This document shows, piece after piece, positions 44,685 through 56,723 of a stretch of 64,000 nucleotides of DNA; position 1 is the stretch's first letter; each line of letters begins with the position of its first letter. This DNA comes from Sequoia sempervirens. Lineage: Eukaryota; Streptophyta; Pinopsida; Cupressales; Cupressaceae. Below the pieces are notes generated by a model that saw only the letters and a program-made list of their open reading frames with translations, had not been told where the DNA came from and did no database searches. A program made the translations under genes and the position numbers. The stretch is taken from positions 16,436,322-16,500,321 of the forward strand of contig VDFB02000001.1 in NCBI GenBank assembly GCA_007258455.2, given 5' to 3'.

Positions 44685-45461
44685 TGTGTAGGATCATCAT
44701 AGAAAAAACAAGCCCTTAAGTGGCAAAAAATTTAGAAAAACCAAAATTAGGCAACTTGACGTAAAAATTTGAATAAGTTATCTATATTATTTCAAAAATA
44801 TGTAAGAATAGAATTTGTAGCAAATTGAATTTAGTTTCTAAACTACTAGGTTTGTTTTAAAAAAAAATCTATTTGGTGAAAAATTTGAAATTTCAATGCA
44901 ATAGTACTTAAATTTCAAGGAAAAAATAAGTAGGTGTCTATCTGACCACCCTAACCACAATAAAATGATAATATTTTTTATAATATTTTAGATATAAGTA
45001 GAGGATTCATGTCCTGATGTGGTGCATATTTTTTTTAAATTTTCTCCAAGTAAATAATTAATTATGAATTTTTTATTAAAACTTTTAAAAAATATAAAAA
45101 CTCGTATGTTTGGCCACCTTAACTTGGTCAAAAATTCATGAAATTCAATTTTATTTTTTAAAAATCCTATAGTATACGAAGTATAGAATGTGATGCATGT
45201 TTTGGATTCAAAAAATTTGATACCTTTTGAAAGCTATTGATGTTTTTGAATCAACCTATCAATCAGGACTGTAGTCATAATTCAAATAGAAAATGAATAA
45301 TAATTACTTATTAAATTCAAAGTAAAGCATAATTTATATTGGTGGAAAGCTGGGAATCTCCTTTAAAAACCCTTTTCATTTCATCAATCTTGGGTAAAAA
45401 AGAAGTCATCAACCACATACCCATCATATTGCCACTTTTTGTTCCATCATGATCCTGCACA
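44685..45461 (-). mobile_element. TIR element copy B (TA duplication), 777 bp
   Basis: Inverted relative to copies A, C and D. Plus-strand start TGTGTAGGATCATCAT, end ATGATCCTGCACA. TA at 44683-44684 and 45462-45463. Removing the element and one TA gives the copia reading I-R-W-V-L-G-D-K-N-E, a normal copia integrase-RT linker, so the insertion site is exact. Confidence 0.9.
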
Positions 45462-45463
45462 TA

Positions 45464-47081
45464 CTCGGAGACAAAAATGAATGTGTGCTAACAAGAAGAA
45501 AGTTTGCAAGAGAAAATGAGCAACTGAATTTGTGCCTCTTGTTAAAACTGGAGCCCATTAACTTTGTTGATTCTAGTAAAGATAAAAATTGGATAAAGAC
45601 AAGGGTGATCCGACAATATTGGTTTACAATTTTTGGCCAAACTGGACACTAAACTATTTTTTTCTAACTTAATCTTCACTTTTGGACACCTATAGTAGCT
45701 AAACCATGAGGAATTTGAAGATGATGAAAACTAGTGATTTGTGACATTTTTTTTGTAGATTCTAAATATATTTCTTTCAAAAAATTTGGAATCATATTGC
45801 ACTTCTTTTTCCATCTCCTTCGAAAACTAGTTTTTTCCAGTAAATACCATTTTTAAGGAGTGACACTCACCATATAACACATAACTATTTTTCCATGAAT
45901 GATAAAATTCTATTTTTTTTCAAATTTAGATCTATAACTATGAAGTCTAGTGCTTCCAATTGGTTTCATAGTGTTTTATTGAATATTTTTTCCTTAATCA
46001 AGTTTTGAAGTCAAACTAATTACAATTCAGACATAGGAGGACCATATAACACAACTTTTTTTGTATGTATCAATTTTTTATTTTTTTTTGGATCAAGGAC
46101 TTCAATATCTGGTGCACTCATATTTTTCAAAAAAAAAAAATTGATAATCTCCTATTTTTCCACATGTGCAAAACAGAGAGCTTGATTTTTAGTGAAAAAC
46201 CTACATTCACAAGAAATAAAAATAAATATATTAATCAAATTTAATTTAATTAAAATTATACTTTTTTGGAAGCTTATAATAAGGACTACATACTTACATA
46301 AAATAAATTTTAAATGAATTCATTTGATCCCCCAAAAGGTAAATCAAAAGTGTTCTTTTATCAGCATTTTGATAGGTGTAAAGGAGACTCTGTTATAGGT
46401 ATGGTTTAAAACTAGTGGGGTTCTGTCTAAGGGGGCTTAGTCTAAGGTGGTTTAATCAAACCCTCCTCAATTGGAATCCTTTAAATGGAAATTTTCAAGG
46501 CTTAAATCATTATATTTTCTAAAAATATGTGATTTCAACAAAAATCAGGATCTCCTAGAAAGTGTAAACCACTATTGTGGTAGAACCTGCAATGGAGGAA
46601 GAACTAAATTAGATAGAGAAGAATCAGATTTGGGAATTAGTTCCTATAATTTCTGATAAGAATGTTATAGGAACAAAGTTGGTATTCTGAAACAAGTTGA
46701 ATGAAGATGGTGAGGTGGTAAGGAACAAATCTAGATTGGTTTGCAAGGGCTATTCAAAAGTTGAAGGAATTTATTTTAAGGAAACCTTTGCTTTGGTAGC
46801 TAGTCTAGAAGTAATAAGAATGTTTCTTACTCTTGTTGCTCATAAGAACTTCAAGGTATATCAAATGGATGTCAAGTTAGCCTTCATGAATGGTGATCTA
46901 AAAGAAGAGGTACACATTGAGCAACTGATTGGTTTCTAGTTATTAGAAGATCTAGAGATAGTTTACATACTCAAGAAAGCTTTATATGGTTTCAAGCAAT
47001 CTCCCAGAGCTTGGCATGCTAGATTAAATAAGTACATACTTCAAAAAGGATTCAAGAAAGGTACTGTAGACAATAATCTAT
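45464..47081 (+). pseudogene. Copia reverse transcriptase, first part (split by TIR-F)
   Basis: 45464-45602 reads L-G-D-K-N-E-C-V-L-T-R-R and W-I-K. After TIR-F, 46593 onward reads A-M-E-E-E-L, then [24 protein letters not shown]-x-A-F-M-N-G and L-Y-G-F-K-Q-S-P-R-A-W to 47076: the standard plant copia RT blocks. T3 interrupts at 47082. Stops near 46655 and 46687. Confidence 0.88.
45603..46588 (-). mobile_element. TIR element F, 986 bp, 4-bp target duplication
   Basis: Same family as E in opposite orientation. Starts GGGTGATCCGACAATATTGG; ends with a more mutated copy (TATTGTGGTAGAACCT). Flanks ACAA (45599-45602) and GCAA (46589-46592) differ at one base. Collapsing them restores W-I-K-A-M-E-E-E in copia RT. 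No coding capacity. Confidence 0.85.
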
Positions 47082-48007
47082 TGCACCGTAGAAAAATGGT
47101 CCCTTGACATTTTCATGGTCTTTTAGTCATTTCTTCATGATGCTTGGTCTATTTTCCTCTAATTTAATGTTGTAATGTGGCTTAAACATTCACATTTAGG
47201 TCCTTAAAATTCAAATTATGGTGTCTTGTGAAGGTATTGTGAAGTGTTGTAAAAAATTTCTACACTCTTCTAGATTATATTCATTACAATTCACCTAAAA
47301 ATCACTTTTTTATCACTTATCAAGTCCTATTTTGAAGTGTTGTAAAGTCTTGTAACTTCTCTAGGAATAACTTCACTATTTGCACCTTTCTTATGCTTTA
47401 TTTGAGCCCTTTATGCCCTTATAAGGCTTAATTAAGTGTATTTTTTAATGTAAACCCGACAAAAAACATTAAATACAAGATAATTCCCAACACCCACTTT
47501 CAAGTCCAAGGTGGGACCCATTTGCCATGGGTGGAAAATGAGTCCCCCTTGGCTTCAAATTCAAAATATTTCAAATTTTCCTTCAAGTTTTTATTCAAAA
47601 TTACTTGATGTTGGCCTGTGATGAGGTATCAATGGGTTACTAAGGCACAAGAGTGTATAAATAAGTGTCTATCTTCATTTTACATCTCCTACAATCATTC
47701 AATCATCAACTTCATTTGCATTCATCCAACACTTAGCATCATCAAATCAAGCATCAATCAAGCATTTTGGAGCAACCATTGACATACTTTCAGATTTTCT
47801 TCAACAAGGGTTTGGTAAGTTTATAGCATTTGCATGTTATTTATTTATCATTCTCTTACATTTCAATATTTCATTAAGGGTTTGATTACCAAAGTGGGGT
47901 TTGACCAAGGCAAACCTTTAACCATTTTTTCCCTCTTGCATGTGTGTTTGTAGACTTTTGTATGCAAATTTAACAAGCATTTAGGTGTTGAAAAGTGGTC
48001 AAAAAGT
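47082..48007 (+). repeat. T3 5' LTR, 3'-truncated
   Basis: 926 bp matching 55097-56054 of the 3' LTR with a small internal length difference near 47361. TATAAATA at 47656-47663. Stops at GTCAA, which is shared with the junction to TIR copy C. Confidence 0.9.
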
Positions 48008-48661
48008 CAATATAAATTATGCTTTATTTTGAATTTAATAAATAATTATTATTCATTTTCTATTTGAATTATGACTAAAGTCCTGATTGATAGGATGATT
48101 GAAAAACATCTATAGCTTTCAAACAACATCACATTTTTTGAATCTAAAGCATGCATCACATTCTATGATTTGCATACTATAGGAGTAAAAAAAAAAAAAT
48201 CATGAAGTTTTGACCAAGTTAAGGTGGTCAGAGATATGAGTTTTTATATTTTTTAAAAGTTCTAATAAAAAATTCATAACTAATTATTTACTTCGAAAAA
48301 AATTACAAAAAAATATGCATCACATCAAGACACGAGCCCTCTACTTATATCTAATATCTTATAAAAAAATATTATCATTTTATTATGGTTAGGGTGGTCA
48401 GACAGACACCTACTTATTCTTTTTCCCCTGAAATTTAAGTGCTACTACATTGAAATTTCAAATTTTTACCAAATAGATTTTTTTTGTAAATAAACCTAGT
48501 AGTTTAGAAACTACATTCAATTTGCTACAAATTCTATTCTTACATATTTTTGGAATAATATAGATAACATATTCAAATTTTACTGTCAAGCTGCCTAACT
48601 CTGATTTTTCTTAATTTTATCACCACTTAAGGGATTTTTTTTTCCATGATGATCCTGCACA
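48008..48661 (+). mobile_element. TIR element copy C, 5'-truncated
   Basis: Matches copy A from about 12476 to its end (CCATGATGATCCTGCACA). The first 130 bp, including the left terminus, are missing at the junction with the T3 LTR. The right flank reads TT rather than TA, so it is mutated or not the original flank. Confidence 0.85.
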
Positions 48662-48713
48662 TTCCCCACAAGAAAATATGGTCCAACCCACACAACCCAA
48701 CAATCCAATCCAA
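48662..48713 (+). pseudogene. T3 internal fragment left of the solo LTR
   Basis: Short stretch that reads in the same frame as 52820 onward when the solo LTR and one TAGCC are removed; the only stop is the TAG contained in the target site itself. Confidence 0.4.
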
Positions 48714-50573
48714 TAGCCTATAACGCCCTGCCATGCAAACCCCAAAGGAACAAATAAAAACGTAACAATTTTTTTTAAAAAAGAAAATAATAATTGTACT
48801 TAAGTATTCCAACATAACAATGTTCCAAGTTGCACAAATAAATCCCTTGGGGTACACGAGGTGACATTACTAAACTAACCCAACAAAAGATAATAGATTA
48901 AATAACCAATAACATAAATCCATTCATCCACAACATCATTAAAACATTCATTCACAATATCAAGACAAATGCAAATATACCAAATAAAACCATACATAAA
49001 TATGAAAATAAATGAATCATAACGATATAAAGTACATATATTTCTACAGTTACAACACAACATAATTAGCAATTACAAATGATAGTTCACAAATGATTAC
49101 ATGGCCTGAATATACATTACATCAATATGATAGTACAACATAATGAACATATAAAAAAATTACATCAAGGTCTTCCCAAACACACATGGGAGAAAGATAT
49201 CAATAAATGAAATACATTAGTAGTACAAATGCACATCTGGAGCATATGAATCTTGGATCAACAACATCTACCAAAACCCTAAAATGAAAGATACAACTAC
49301 CTCCAAAAGGAACCCAACGGGGTGCGAAGCACGTTCCACCCAACCACCCCCATGCTGGGAGTAGACAAGGAAGGATCCTCGACCAAGCACATCTAATAGA
49401 ACACAAGACTAACTCTAGAAAAGATAACATAATATCACTAGACCACACTGAAAACTAAACAATGATAATTCACCAAAAGACATAACAATAGACCACTTTC
49501 GAAACATAACAATAAATCACTTTCCAAATAATACAACAATAAATCACAAAACACATCATCAATAAATCTCAAGTCATAATATCAACAGACTACTTCTAGA
49601 GGACTCTAATAAAACAACACAAATGGAATGTTAGAGGAGAGTGTTATCGCATGGCTTTACATGGATTATCCAGACAACCTATCAAAAGGTGTTGCCTCCA
49701 TCTCTACATGGATTATCTAGACAACCTAGTTTAAGGTACAACCTCCATTTATGGTTCTCCTGACAGTCTATCTCAAGGCTCTGCTCCATAGGGTTACTTA
49801 TGTGGAATCATTAACCTTTCATGAAGACAAGGCAATGATCTTTCCAACCATGGCCTTCTCGGTCCCCTTTAGTCTGTGATAGCACTAACAAGCGGACGAG
49901 GAACCACAATTATCTTATTAATGTTTAAACCACCCACCCATAATTAATTACTTAGGTTATTACTGATTACTCTAACTCTATGTGGGTTACCCTGACATCC
50001 CCTTTGTGCACCGGCCCCTACTTAATGCCACTCTCTCTAGATACCCAAAACAAAATATCCAACACAAAAGGATTGTATCAACCAAAAATACTGAACCAAT
50101 CAAATGGATCCTCTGTGAGGCATAATCATCTCGCCAAAACCTATGAAACACATCCACAAAACAGTACAATCCAAGTGCAAGCTAAATCACAACCATGGTC
50201 AAAACATAGGCCAAGCATCAAAATACGAGATCACAATTACACATAAGTATCCCCACCTCTGGAAGTTCTAAACAACAACTTAAATTCCTATAATAGGATA
50301 CATTAACTCTAGGGTTTCCCACATGACACAAACCCAAATTAAAGAAAATCCAAATTAATAAAATAAATAATCTCGGGAGTAACCAATACATAAAACAACG
50401 CCATAAAACCATTTCAATACACGATAAATTTTGCCAATAAATCAATTGTTCAGGAAAATTCAATTTAATTGAAAGCACAATTTATTCCTAATTTGCACAA
50501 CTACAATATAATAATGCAACATATGAAATTATATAATTATTCATATTCTCAACATATAAAATCCCTTATAGAT

Positions 50574-50725
50574 AAATATATATATATATATATATATAAC
50601 AAATCAAACATAAAATCGCATAATAAAATTTAATAGAAAAATCACTGTATATTTACCCATAGATATATATATATATATATTTATTCATATATAAATATAT
50701 ATATATACAAATATATACATATATA

Positions 50726-50772
<47 letters not shown>

Positions 50773-50790
50773 TAATAATATATATATATA
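50574..50790. repeat. (TA)n and (CA)n microsatellites
   Basis: Alternating TA tract at 50574-50598, TA-rich 50660-50715, a CA tract of about 16 repeats at 50731-50762 and a further TA tract to 50790. A shorter CA/TA compound is at 52347-52374. The open frame across them is a repeat artefact. Confidence 0.95.
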
Positions 50791-50884
50791 ATATGAATTT
50801 AATATCTGCCCAACAAAATTGCATAGAAACCTTAAAAAAATGAATTTTAATAATCCTTTTGACATCAAATCGCAGCTAGTTTGG

Positions 50885-51065
50885 GCACTGCGTACCTCCC
50901 ATATGGGAGGCTACAACCCCCACTAGGTGGTGACGGGACTGTTGTACGCAATTCCCACCGGACTACGCCTAGTAGCCTCGGTTGCTGTGCGTAGCCAGTG
51001 GTGGCTGCGTATAGTCAGCCACGGGGCCTGTGGGAGGTACAGCCTGGGCCGACCACCCACTCCCC
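50885..51065. other. GC-rich block inside the solo LTR
   Basis: About 180 bp clearly richer in G+C than its surroundings, with the palindrome CCTCCCATATGGGAGG at 50897-50912, repeated GTGCGTAG/CTGCGTAT words and an inverted pair around GTGGTGGCTG. In long LTRs such blocks can coincide with the promoter/leader. No TATA box can be fixed here. Confidence 0.6.
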
Positions 51066-52819
51066 CATTAAAACAAAATTTATATTTATATTTAAAAAAA
51101 AAAACATATGCCCAATCATATATATTTTTAAATATATTTTACTCGACTCCCAAACAATGCAAAATGTGAAACACAAAATTGTATTGAAATATATTTAAAA
51201 AAAAACAACTAGAACATAATATATATATATATATGTTTAATCGTGAGTATATATACACATATTTAATTATGAGTATTTTTAATTTTCAGACTCAACACAA
51301 ATTTGGGCATACAAATTCAACCTAATAACAAAATGATTTTATTTTCAAACAATAATTTTACAACTCAATTTTATTGAAGAATTTTGAAGGGTTTAACTGT
51401 AGGTGTCATCATAGAAATTCAAAGATTTAACAATCAAATTCTCAATTGCAAATAACCTCTTTCAAACCATAGAGAAAGTAATTTTCAACATGGCAACAAG
51501 ATTTTGTTCACAGAATATTAAATTTAAGGAAATTATAATTTGGAAGAACCTGGAGTCCTTCGTTCGATGTAGAATCCCCTCTGTAGCTTCTTCTCAGCTT
51601 CCTGGCTTCAGCTCTCTTCTGAACCAAAACCTCTTATTCCTTTCTTACAGAACAACTTTCACCAAGAAGCATAAAAACAAAAACCTATCTTTTCTTTTCT
51701 TTTTTCAGACCAAAAACCAGAAAAACCTTCTGTGTCTAAAACTTCCCTACAATAAAAATAAAATAATAATAAATAAAGCTCATCATCTTTTTCCTCAAAA
51801 ATCCTTTTCAATCATTGGTTCTTTTCCTGCTTTTTAAAATCACACACTTATCTATTATTTTAATTAAAAATTGATTATTTTCTCAAGATATTCTCTACAT
51901 ATTTTCTAATTTAATATTAGGAAAAAGCTAATATATAATTATCATCATCATTATTTATTTAATTTAATTACTTACATTTTAATTGATTAAATAACTTTTA
52001 AATTTACAATATATTTAAAATTCAATGTTTTACTAATTTACAATTAATCAAGTAACAAAACGATATTAATTAATCTTATGAAATAAAGATTAATTAAATA
52101 ACCACTAACCAAAAATAAAATAATTAATAAAAAATCAAACTACACAAAGACAAGGACAAAACCTCAATCATGACACAACAAAACTCACAATGGTATAATG
52201 GACTTGGGACGGGAACACTTCCTAGTCAACTCTCTTTTTCAACATTGTACCCATTGGGTTAATTTAATGCTCGCCCTGTCCTACCGAAGTAGGTGGAATC
52301 AAGACTCTATTCCTACAAATCCTACATAGAAATAAACGTCAAGTAACACACACACACACACACATATATATATAATCAAAAACATCATTTCATGAAAAGG
52401 AATTGCAGCGTAGCAGGGCACTCGTAAATGAGTGGTACTACACTGTCCTCTCACCAAAGCTATACTAACAAATACAACATTAGATGTAAAGTAAGATTGC
52501 TAACTAACTGAACACATCATAAACTAATTACTAAACCACTGCATCACAATCTATTAGTGAAACCAAATTAAACATCATAGAATCACAACATCGACATATA
52601 TAATATTAAAGAAAAACCATTACATAATCAAATAATCTAAACACCACATAAAGTATCATAAATCATCATAATAATGTCAAATGTAGCAATCAACTAAACT
52701 ATGCATCCACACACACCAAGTCCATGAACTAATCACCATCACAAACCAGTATCACACTAACACATAAAAGTAACAAATAGTAGCAAAGAGTATCAGCAAC
52801 ATGGGGGTATTACATAGCC

Positions 52820-53099
52820 ACAACTTTTAATACATCCTTCTTTGGAAATAACACTTCGTCCTCCCATCGTAATCAATCTCGATGATGATGATGAAGAGGA
52901 GATTGCAAAAATAGATGAAGAAGTGCATAATGATCTAAACTCTTTATTTTCATCTACCATGAGCTTAAATGATAAATCTTCTCACCCAAGTGAAGAACCT
53001 GGCACATCTCCTAGTTCGACACTTGCAATTCTTCCTTTGGACAGTCAACCCCCTCGCAATACACTGAACATGATTGGGAGGTGGATGACTTGTTAGATG
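52820..53099 (+). pseudogene. T3 pol C-terminus or following acidic ORF
   Basis: Open from the solo-LTR flank to 53096. R-P-P-I-V-I-N-L followed by a D-D-D-D-E-E-E tract and a Ser/Pro-rich tail. A one-base shift near 53060 gives an alternative ending H-D-W-E-V-D-D-L-L-D-G before a TGA. Acidic tails after integrase occur in Athila/Tat elements, but no diagnostic domain remains. Confidence 0.45.
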
Positions 53100-53289
53100 G
53101 TTGAATTGCATTTTTCTTGCTAGCCTTTTGCATTCTTTTTTTTTTCCTTTATTTGCTTTTCTTTTGCAATTTTATGTGTGTATCGTGTTCCCCCATAACA
53201 TGCATTTGATTTTTCCCTCTCTTTGTACACTTCCTCTATTTGGACCTTTATTCTTCTATATGTCATACATTATATTTTTCACTTTTTTT

Positions 53290-53850
53290 GTGTTTTGCTT
53301 TTAGGGATGACACAAAGTGTAGAGACGCCCTATGTCTCTTCCATGTTGACCCAAAACGTCCTTTTACTTTTTTCGCTTTTGTTTTGTGTTTTCCTTTTGG
53401 GGATGACGCAAAGCGTAGAGATGCCCTATGTCTCTTCCATGTTGACCCAAAAGGTCATTTTACTTTTTCACTTTTGTTTTCTATTTTCCTTTTGGGGATG
53501 ACGCAAAGCATAGAGACACATTATGTCTCTTCCATGTTGACCCAACATGTCCTTTTATTTTCTCTTTTGTTTTGTGTTTTCCTTTTGGGGATGACGCAAA
53601 GAGTTGAGATGCCCTCCATCTCTTCCATGTTGACCCAAACAGTCCCTTTTTATTTTTCGTTTCTTGTGTTTTCCTTTTGGGGATGACGCAAAGCATCGAG
53701 ACCAAAATGTCTCCTTCATGTTGACCCAAAATATGTTTCTTTCTTTCACCTTTTCATTTTCCTTTCACTTGTGTTTTCCTTTTGGGGATGATGCAAAGCA
53801 TTGAGACCACAATGTATCTTCCATGTTGACCCAGAATGGACTTTTTGTTC
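53290..53850. repeat. Minisatellite, six units of 92-105 bp, in T3
   Basis: Each unit contains TTTTCCTTTTGGGGATGACG, then CAAAGC(G/A)TAGAGA and CTCTTCCATGTTGACCCAAAA. The GGGATGA landmark occurs at 53304, 53400, 53495, 53588, 53680 and 53785. The apparent 148-codon plus and 82-codon minus frames are products of the repeat. Tandem repeats 3' of pol are common in large plant Ty3 elements. Confidence 0.92.
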
Positions 53851-55096
53851 TCTTGTTTTCACTCTCTTTGTGTCACTCTTCTAGTTCCATGTGCTTTAGG
53901 GAATGATAATAGTTTCAAGATCCTTAATAAAATCATTACAGTAATGAACATACTAACCCCAAATCCATAGATCCATTATGTGTTGGGTGTGTTTCTTTCT
54001 AGGGGGAAACTCCCTTTCTTTTGTTTTCCTTTTCGTTAATATGACGTAGCCTAACTTATAAACATATGACTTGGCATAGGGCTTTCCAAGTTGGCTCTCA
54101 TGTCTTATTTTCTTTTTTCAAAATTTTCCCTTTGCTACTTTAAAGTATTTTCTCACAAAACAATGTGTAGCAATTCCTTTAAAGTGGGGGACATACATTA
54201 CCATTAATTCATTTGCATTATTTGTTCCTAGTGTAGCCTTGTTGTTCATATGATGAATTCATCACTTTGTGGATGACATTGGGTGTGATGTACTTCATAA
54301 GTGTGATCTATCTTAGCATATTCCATTCCTCTTGGTGGCCTAATGTGACGCACTACATTCCCTAAGTTGTGAATTTACTATTATTTGATTGGTCCTCTTT
54401 TGGAGAAATTAGACACAATGTTCCCTAAGTGACTGACCTTGCAAGAACTTAACAAGACTCCTTTGAACATCCTTTTTACTTTTTACATTTTTAAATTTTT
54501 ACATTTTGCATTTTTATCACCTTGCATAACGCAACTTTCATGCATGTGGTACTATCCTCTTATTTCATGAGTTCTAAGCATACGAAGCTTTGCTTGACTT
54601 ATGAAGCATGAACCAAAATTTTCCCTTGTGGTGCCTTGTTAAAGTTATCAAGAGGTATAACTTTGATATGCTTGACTGAGAAGCCCACCCAATGGCACAA
54701 ATTTCCCCATAGCCACCTATATCCTTGTGAGTGCATACCAACTAGCGTATGTACTTCACCTTTTGTGCCTTCTCACCCGACGGACTGCCATGAGATCTGT
54801 TGCCACAAAGTGAGTATGCATTTTCTTTTTCAAACAAACAGCCTAGATCTAATCCACAACTAGTTCGACAAATGATCAAAGCTTAATCTAATTCCCCTTT
54901 TCTTCACGTGTGTGTTCATTTATTCTTATGTTTAGTTTTTCATGGGATCCTCATCCCGTGGGCTTGATCATCCCTCTTGATCATTGTCATTCCATCCTAC
55001 TAACATAAGTACATTTGAACCCTCTCTCTTGATATGCATGGCTACTTTAGTGTGAGTTTGAAGCAAGTTCATCCTCTCACTAAATTGGGAGCTAAA
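53851..55096 (+). other. T3 3' non-coding region
   Basis: No supported ORF. Possible polypurine-like stretches are TCTAGGGGGAAAC at 53998 and AAAGTGGGGGACAT at 54181-54194; the sequence directly before the 3' LTR (TTGGGAGCTAAA, 55085-55096) is the positional polypurine tract. Confidence 0.5.
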
Positions 55097-56718
55097 TGCA
55101 CTATATAAAAATGGTCCCTTGAAATTTTCATGGTCTTTTAGGCCTTTCTTCATGATGCTTGGTCTATTTTTCTCTAATTTAATGTTGTAATGTGGCTTAA
55201 ACATTCACATTTAGGTACTTAAAATTCAAATTATGGTGTCTTGTGAAGGTTTTGTGAAGTGTTGTAAAAAATTTCTACACTCTTCTAGACTCTATTCATT
55301 ACAATTCACCTAAAAAATCACCTTTTCATCACTTATCAAGTCCTATTTTAAGTGTTGTAAAGTCTTGTAACAAGCTCTCACGCTTCTCTAGGCATAACTT
55401 CACTATTTACACCTTTCTTATGCTTTATTTGACCCCTTTATGCCCTTATAAGGCTTAATTAAGTGTATTTTTTAATGTAAACCCAACAAACAACATTAAA
55501 TACAAGATAATTCTCGGCACCCATTTTTAGGTCTAAGGTGGGGCCCATTCACCATGGGTGGCGAATGAGTCCCCCATGGCTCCAAATTCAAAATATTTCA
55601 AAATTTTCCTTCAGGTTTTTATTCAAAATTACTTGATGTCGGCTTGTGATGAGGTATCAATGGGTTACTAAGGCACAAGAGTGTATAAATAAGTGTTTAT
55701 CTTCTCATTTTACATCTCCTACAATCATTCAATCATCAACTTCATTTGCATTCATCAAGCACTCTGCATCATCAAATCAAGCATCAATCAAGCATTTTGG
55801 AGCATCCATTGACATAATTTCATATTTTCTTCAACAAGGGTTTGGTAAGTTTATAGCATTTGCATGTTATTTATTTATCATTCTTTTACATTTCATTATT
55901 TCATTAAGGGTTTGATTACCAAAGTGGGGTTTGACAAAGGCAAACCCCTATTCCCTAACCCTTAACCATTTTTTCCCTCTTGCATGTGTGTTTGCAAACT
56001 TTTGTATGTAGATTTATTAAAAATTTAGGTGTCGAAAAGTGCTCAACAAGTCAACAAGGTGCTCCAAGTCAAATCAATCTCATTTCAAGCTTGGAGAAGA
56101 CATTCTGTCTATTTTTTGCATAATTAACTTTGTCAACCCAACAAGCAGACAACCTCAGGTTTGGTGTTGCAAAATTGTCCCCTAATTTCATAGAATTTTG
56201 GGAGAGGACTGATTCACCATTAGTGGAAAATGAGTCCCACCTTAAGACTGGAAATCTAGATTTTATCAAATTCCAAATCCCGACACTCAGAAATCAGTTT
56301 CAAAGGATTTTTCATCAAAAGTAGGACTGATTCGCCATCAATGGCTAATGATTCCCACTAGTAATTTTTAGTGATCTTAGACAACATTCAGAATATTCCA
56401 GATTTTCCATTCTCTGCCCAGGTGCACTCTAAATCAACCTTCTTCTTTTTTGTTTTTCATTTGTTTCAACTTAGTTCATGTTTTCATATCACATTGTGTT
56501 TTCAAACATTGCATAAATCTTAGATCTTTCATTCATAATCAATCATTTTCATTGCTTAGTTGCACTTATATCATTCCATTTAGCTTAAACATCATACATT
56601 ACATAATTTGAGTGAACCTAGCTAGACTTTTGAGTGGGGTTTATCTCTCTCCTTTTAGGTGAAACATCCTAAAAGTGCAAGAGTGGCCTATAAGCCCTAC
56701 CCAAAAATCAACGGTTCA
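55097..56718 (+). repeat. T3 3' LTR, 1622 bp
   Basis: TGCACTATAT to GGTTCA. TATAAATA at 55684-55691. Carries three copies of an imperfect palindromic motif (CATTCACCATGGGTGGCGAATGA near 55548; GATTCACCATTAGTGGAAAATGA near 56211; GATTCGCCATCAATGGCTAATGA near 56329). Confidence 0.9.
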
Positions 56719-56723
56719 TCTAT

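Larger units (their letters stand above)
48719..52814 (-). repeat. Solo LTR, 4096 bp, minus orientation
   Basis: On the minus strand starts TGTAATACCC and ends GGGCGTTATA, an inverted terminal pair TGTAAYRCCC. Flanked by TAGCC at 48714-48718 and 52815-52819. The size and TGTAACRCCC-type end suggest a long Ty3 (Tekay/Del-like) LTR. No internal domain, so probably a product of LTR-LTR recombination. Contains TA/CA microsatellites and a GC-rich block. Short open stretches inside (49200-49448, 49980-50478, 51490-51837) have no similarity I recognise. Confidence 0.85.
47082..56718 (+). mobile_element. T3: LTR retrotransposon with most of its interior deleted, 9.6 kb
   Basis: LTRs begin TGCACC (47082) and TGCACT (55097); the 3' LTR ends GGTTCA at 56718. 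Target duplication TCTAT at 47077-47081 and 56719-56723; collapsing it restores D-N-N-L-Y-I-K-V in copia RT. The 5' LTR is cut at 48007 where it abuts 5'-truncated TIR copy C. The interior keeps only a presumed pol C-terminus, a tandem repeat and 3' non-coding sequence, plus a solo LTR insertion. Lineage uncertain, probably Ty3. Confidence 0.88.

Noticed and set aside
49200..50478. Several short frames in the solo LTR
   Set aside because: Overlap on both strands, no domain, and the region is defined as an LTR by its ends and target duplication.
50653..50868. Minus-strand frame rich in Ile/Tyr/Val/Cys
   Set aside because: Translation of TA and CA microsatellites.
51490..51837. 115-codon frame starting M-A-T-R-F, possible organelle-targeted protein
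   Set aside because: Ser/Lys-rich but within the solo LTR and without similarity or introns that I can see; kept as incidental.
53240..53729. 148-codon plus frame and 82-codon minus frame with repeated motifs
   Set aside because: Both are readings of the same minisatellite on opposite strands; no start context or similarity.
54636..54863. 75-codon Cys/His-containing frame
   Set aside because: Lies in T3 3' non-coding sequence; no zinc-finger spacing and no similarity.
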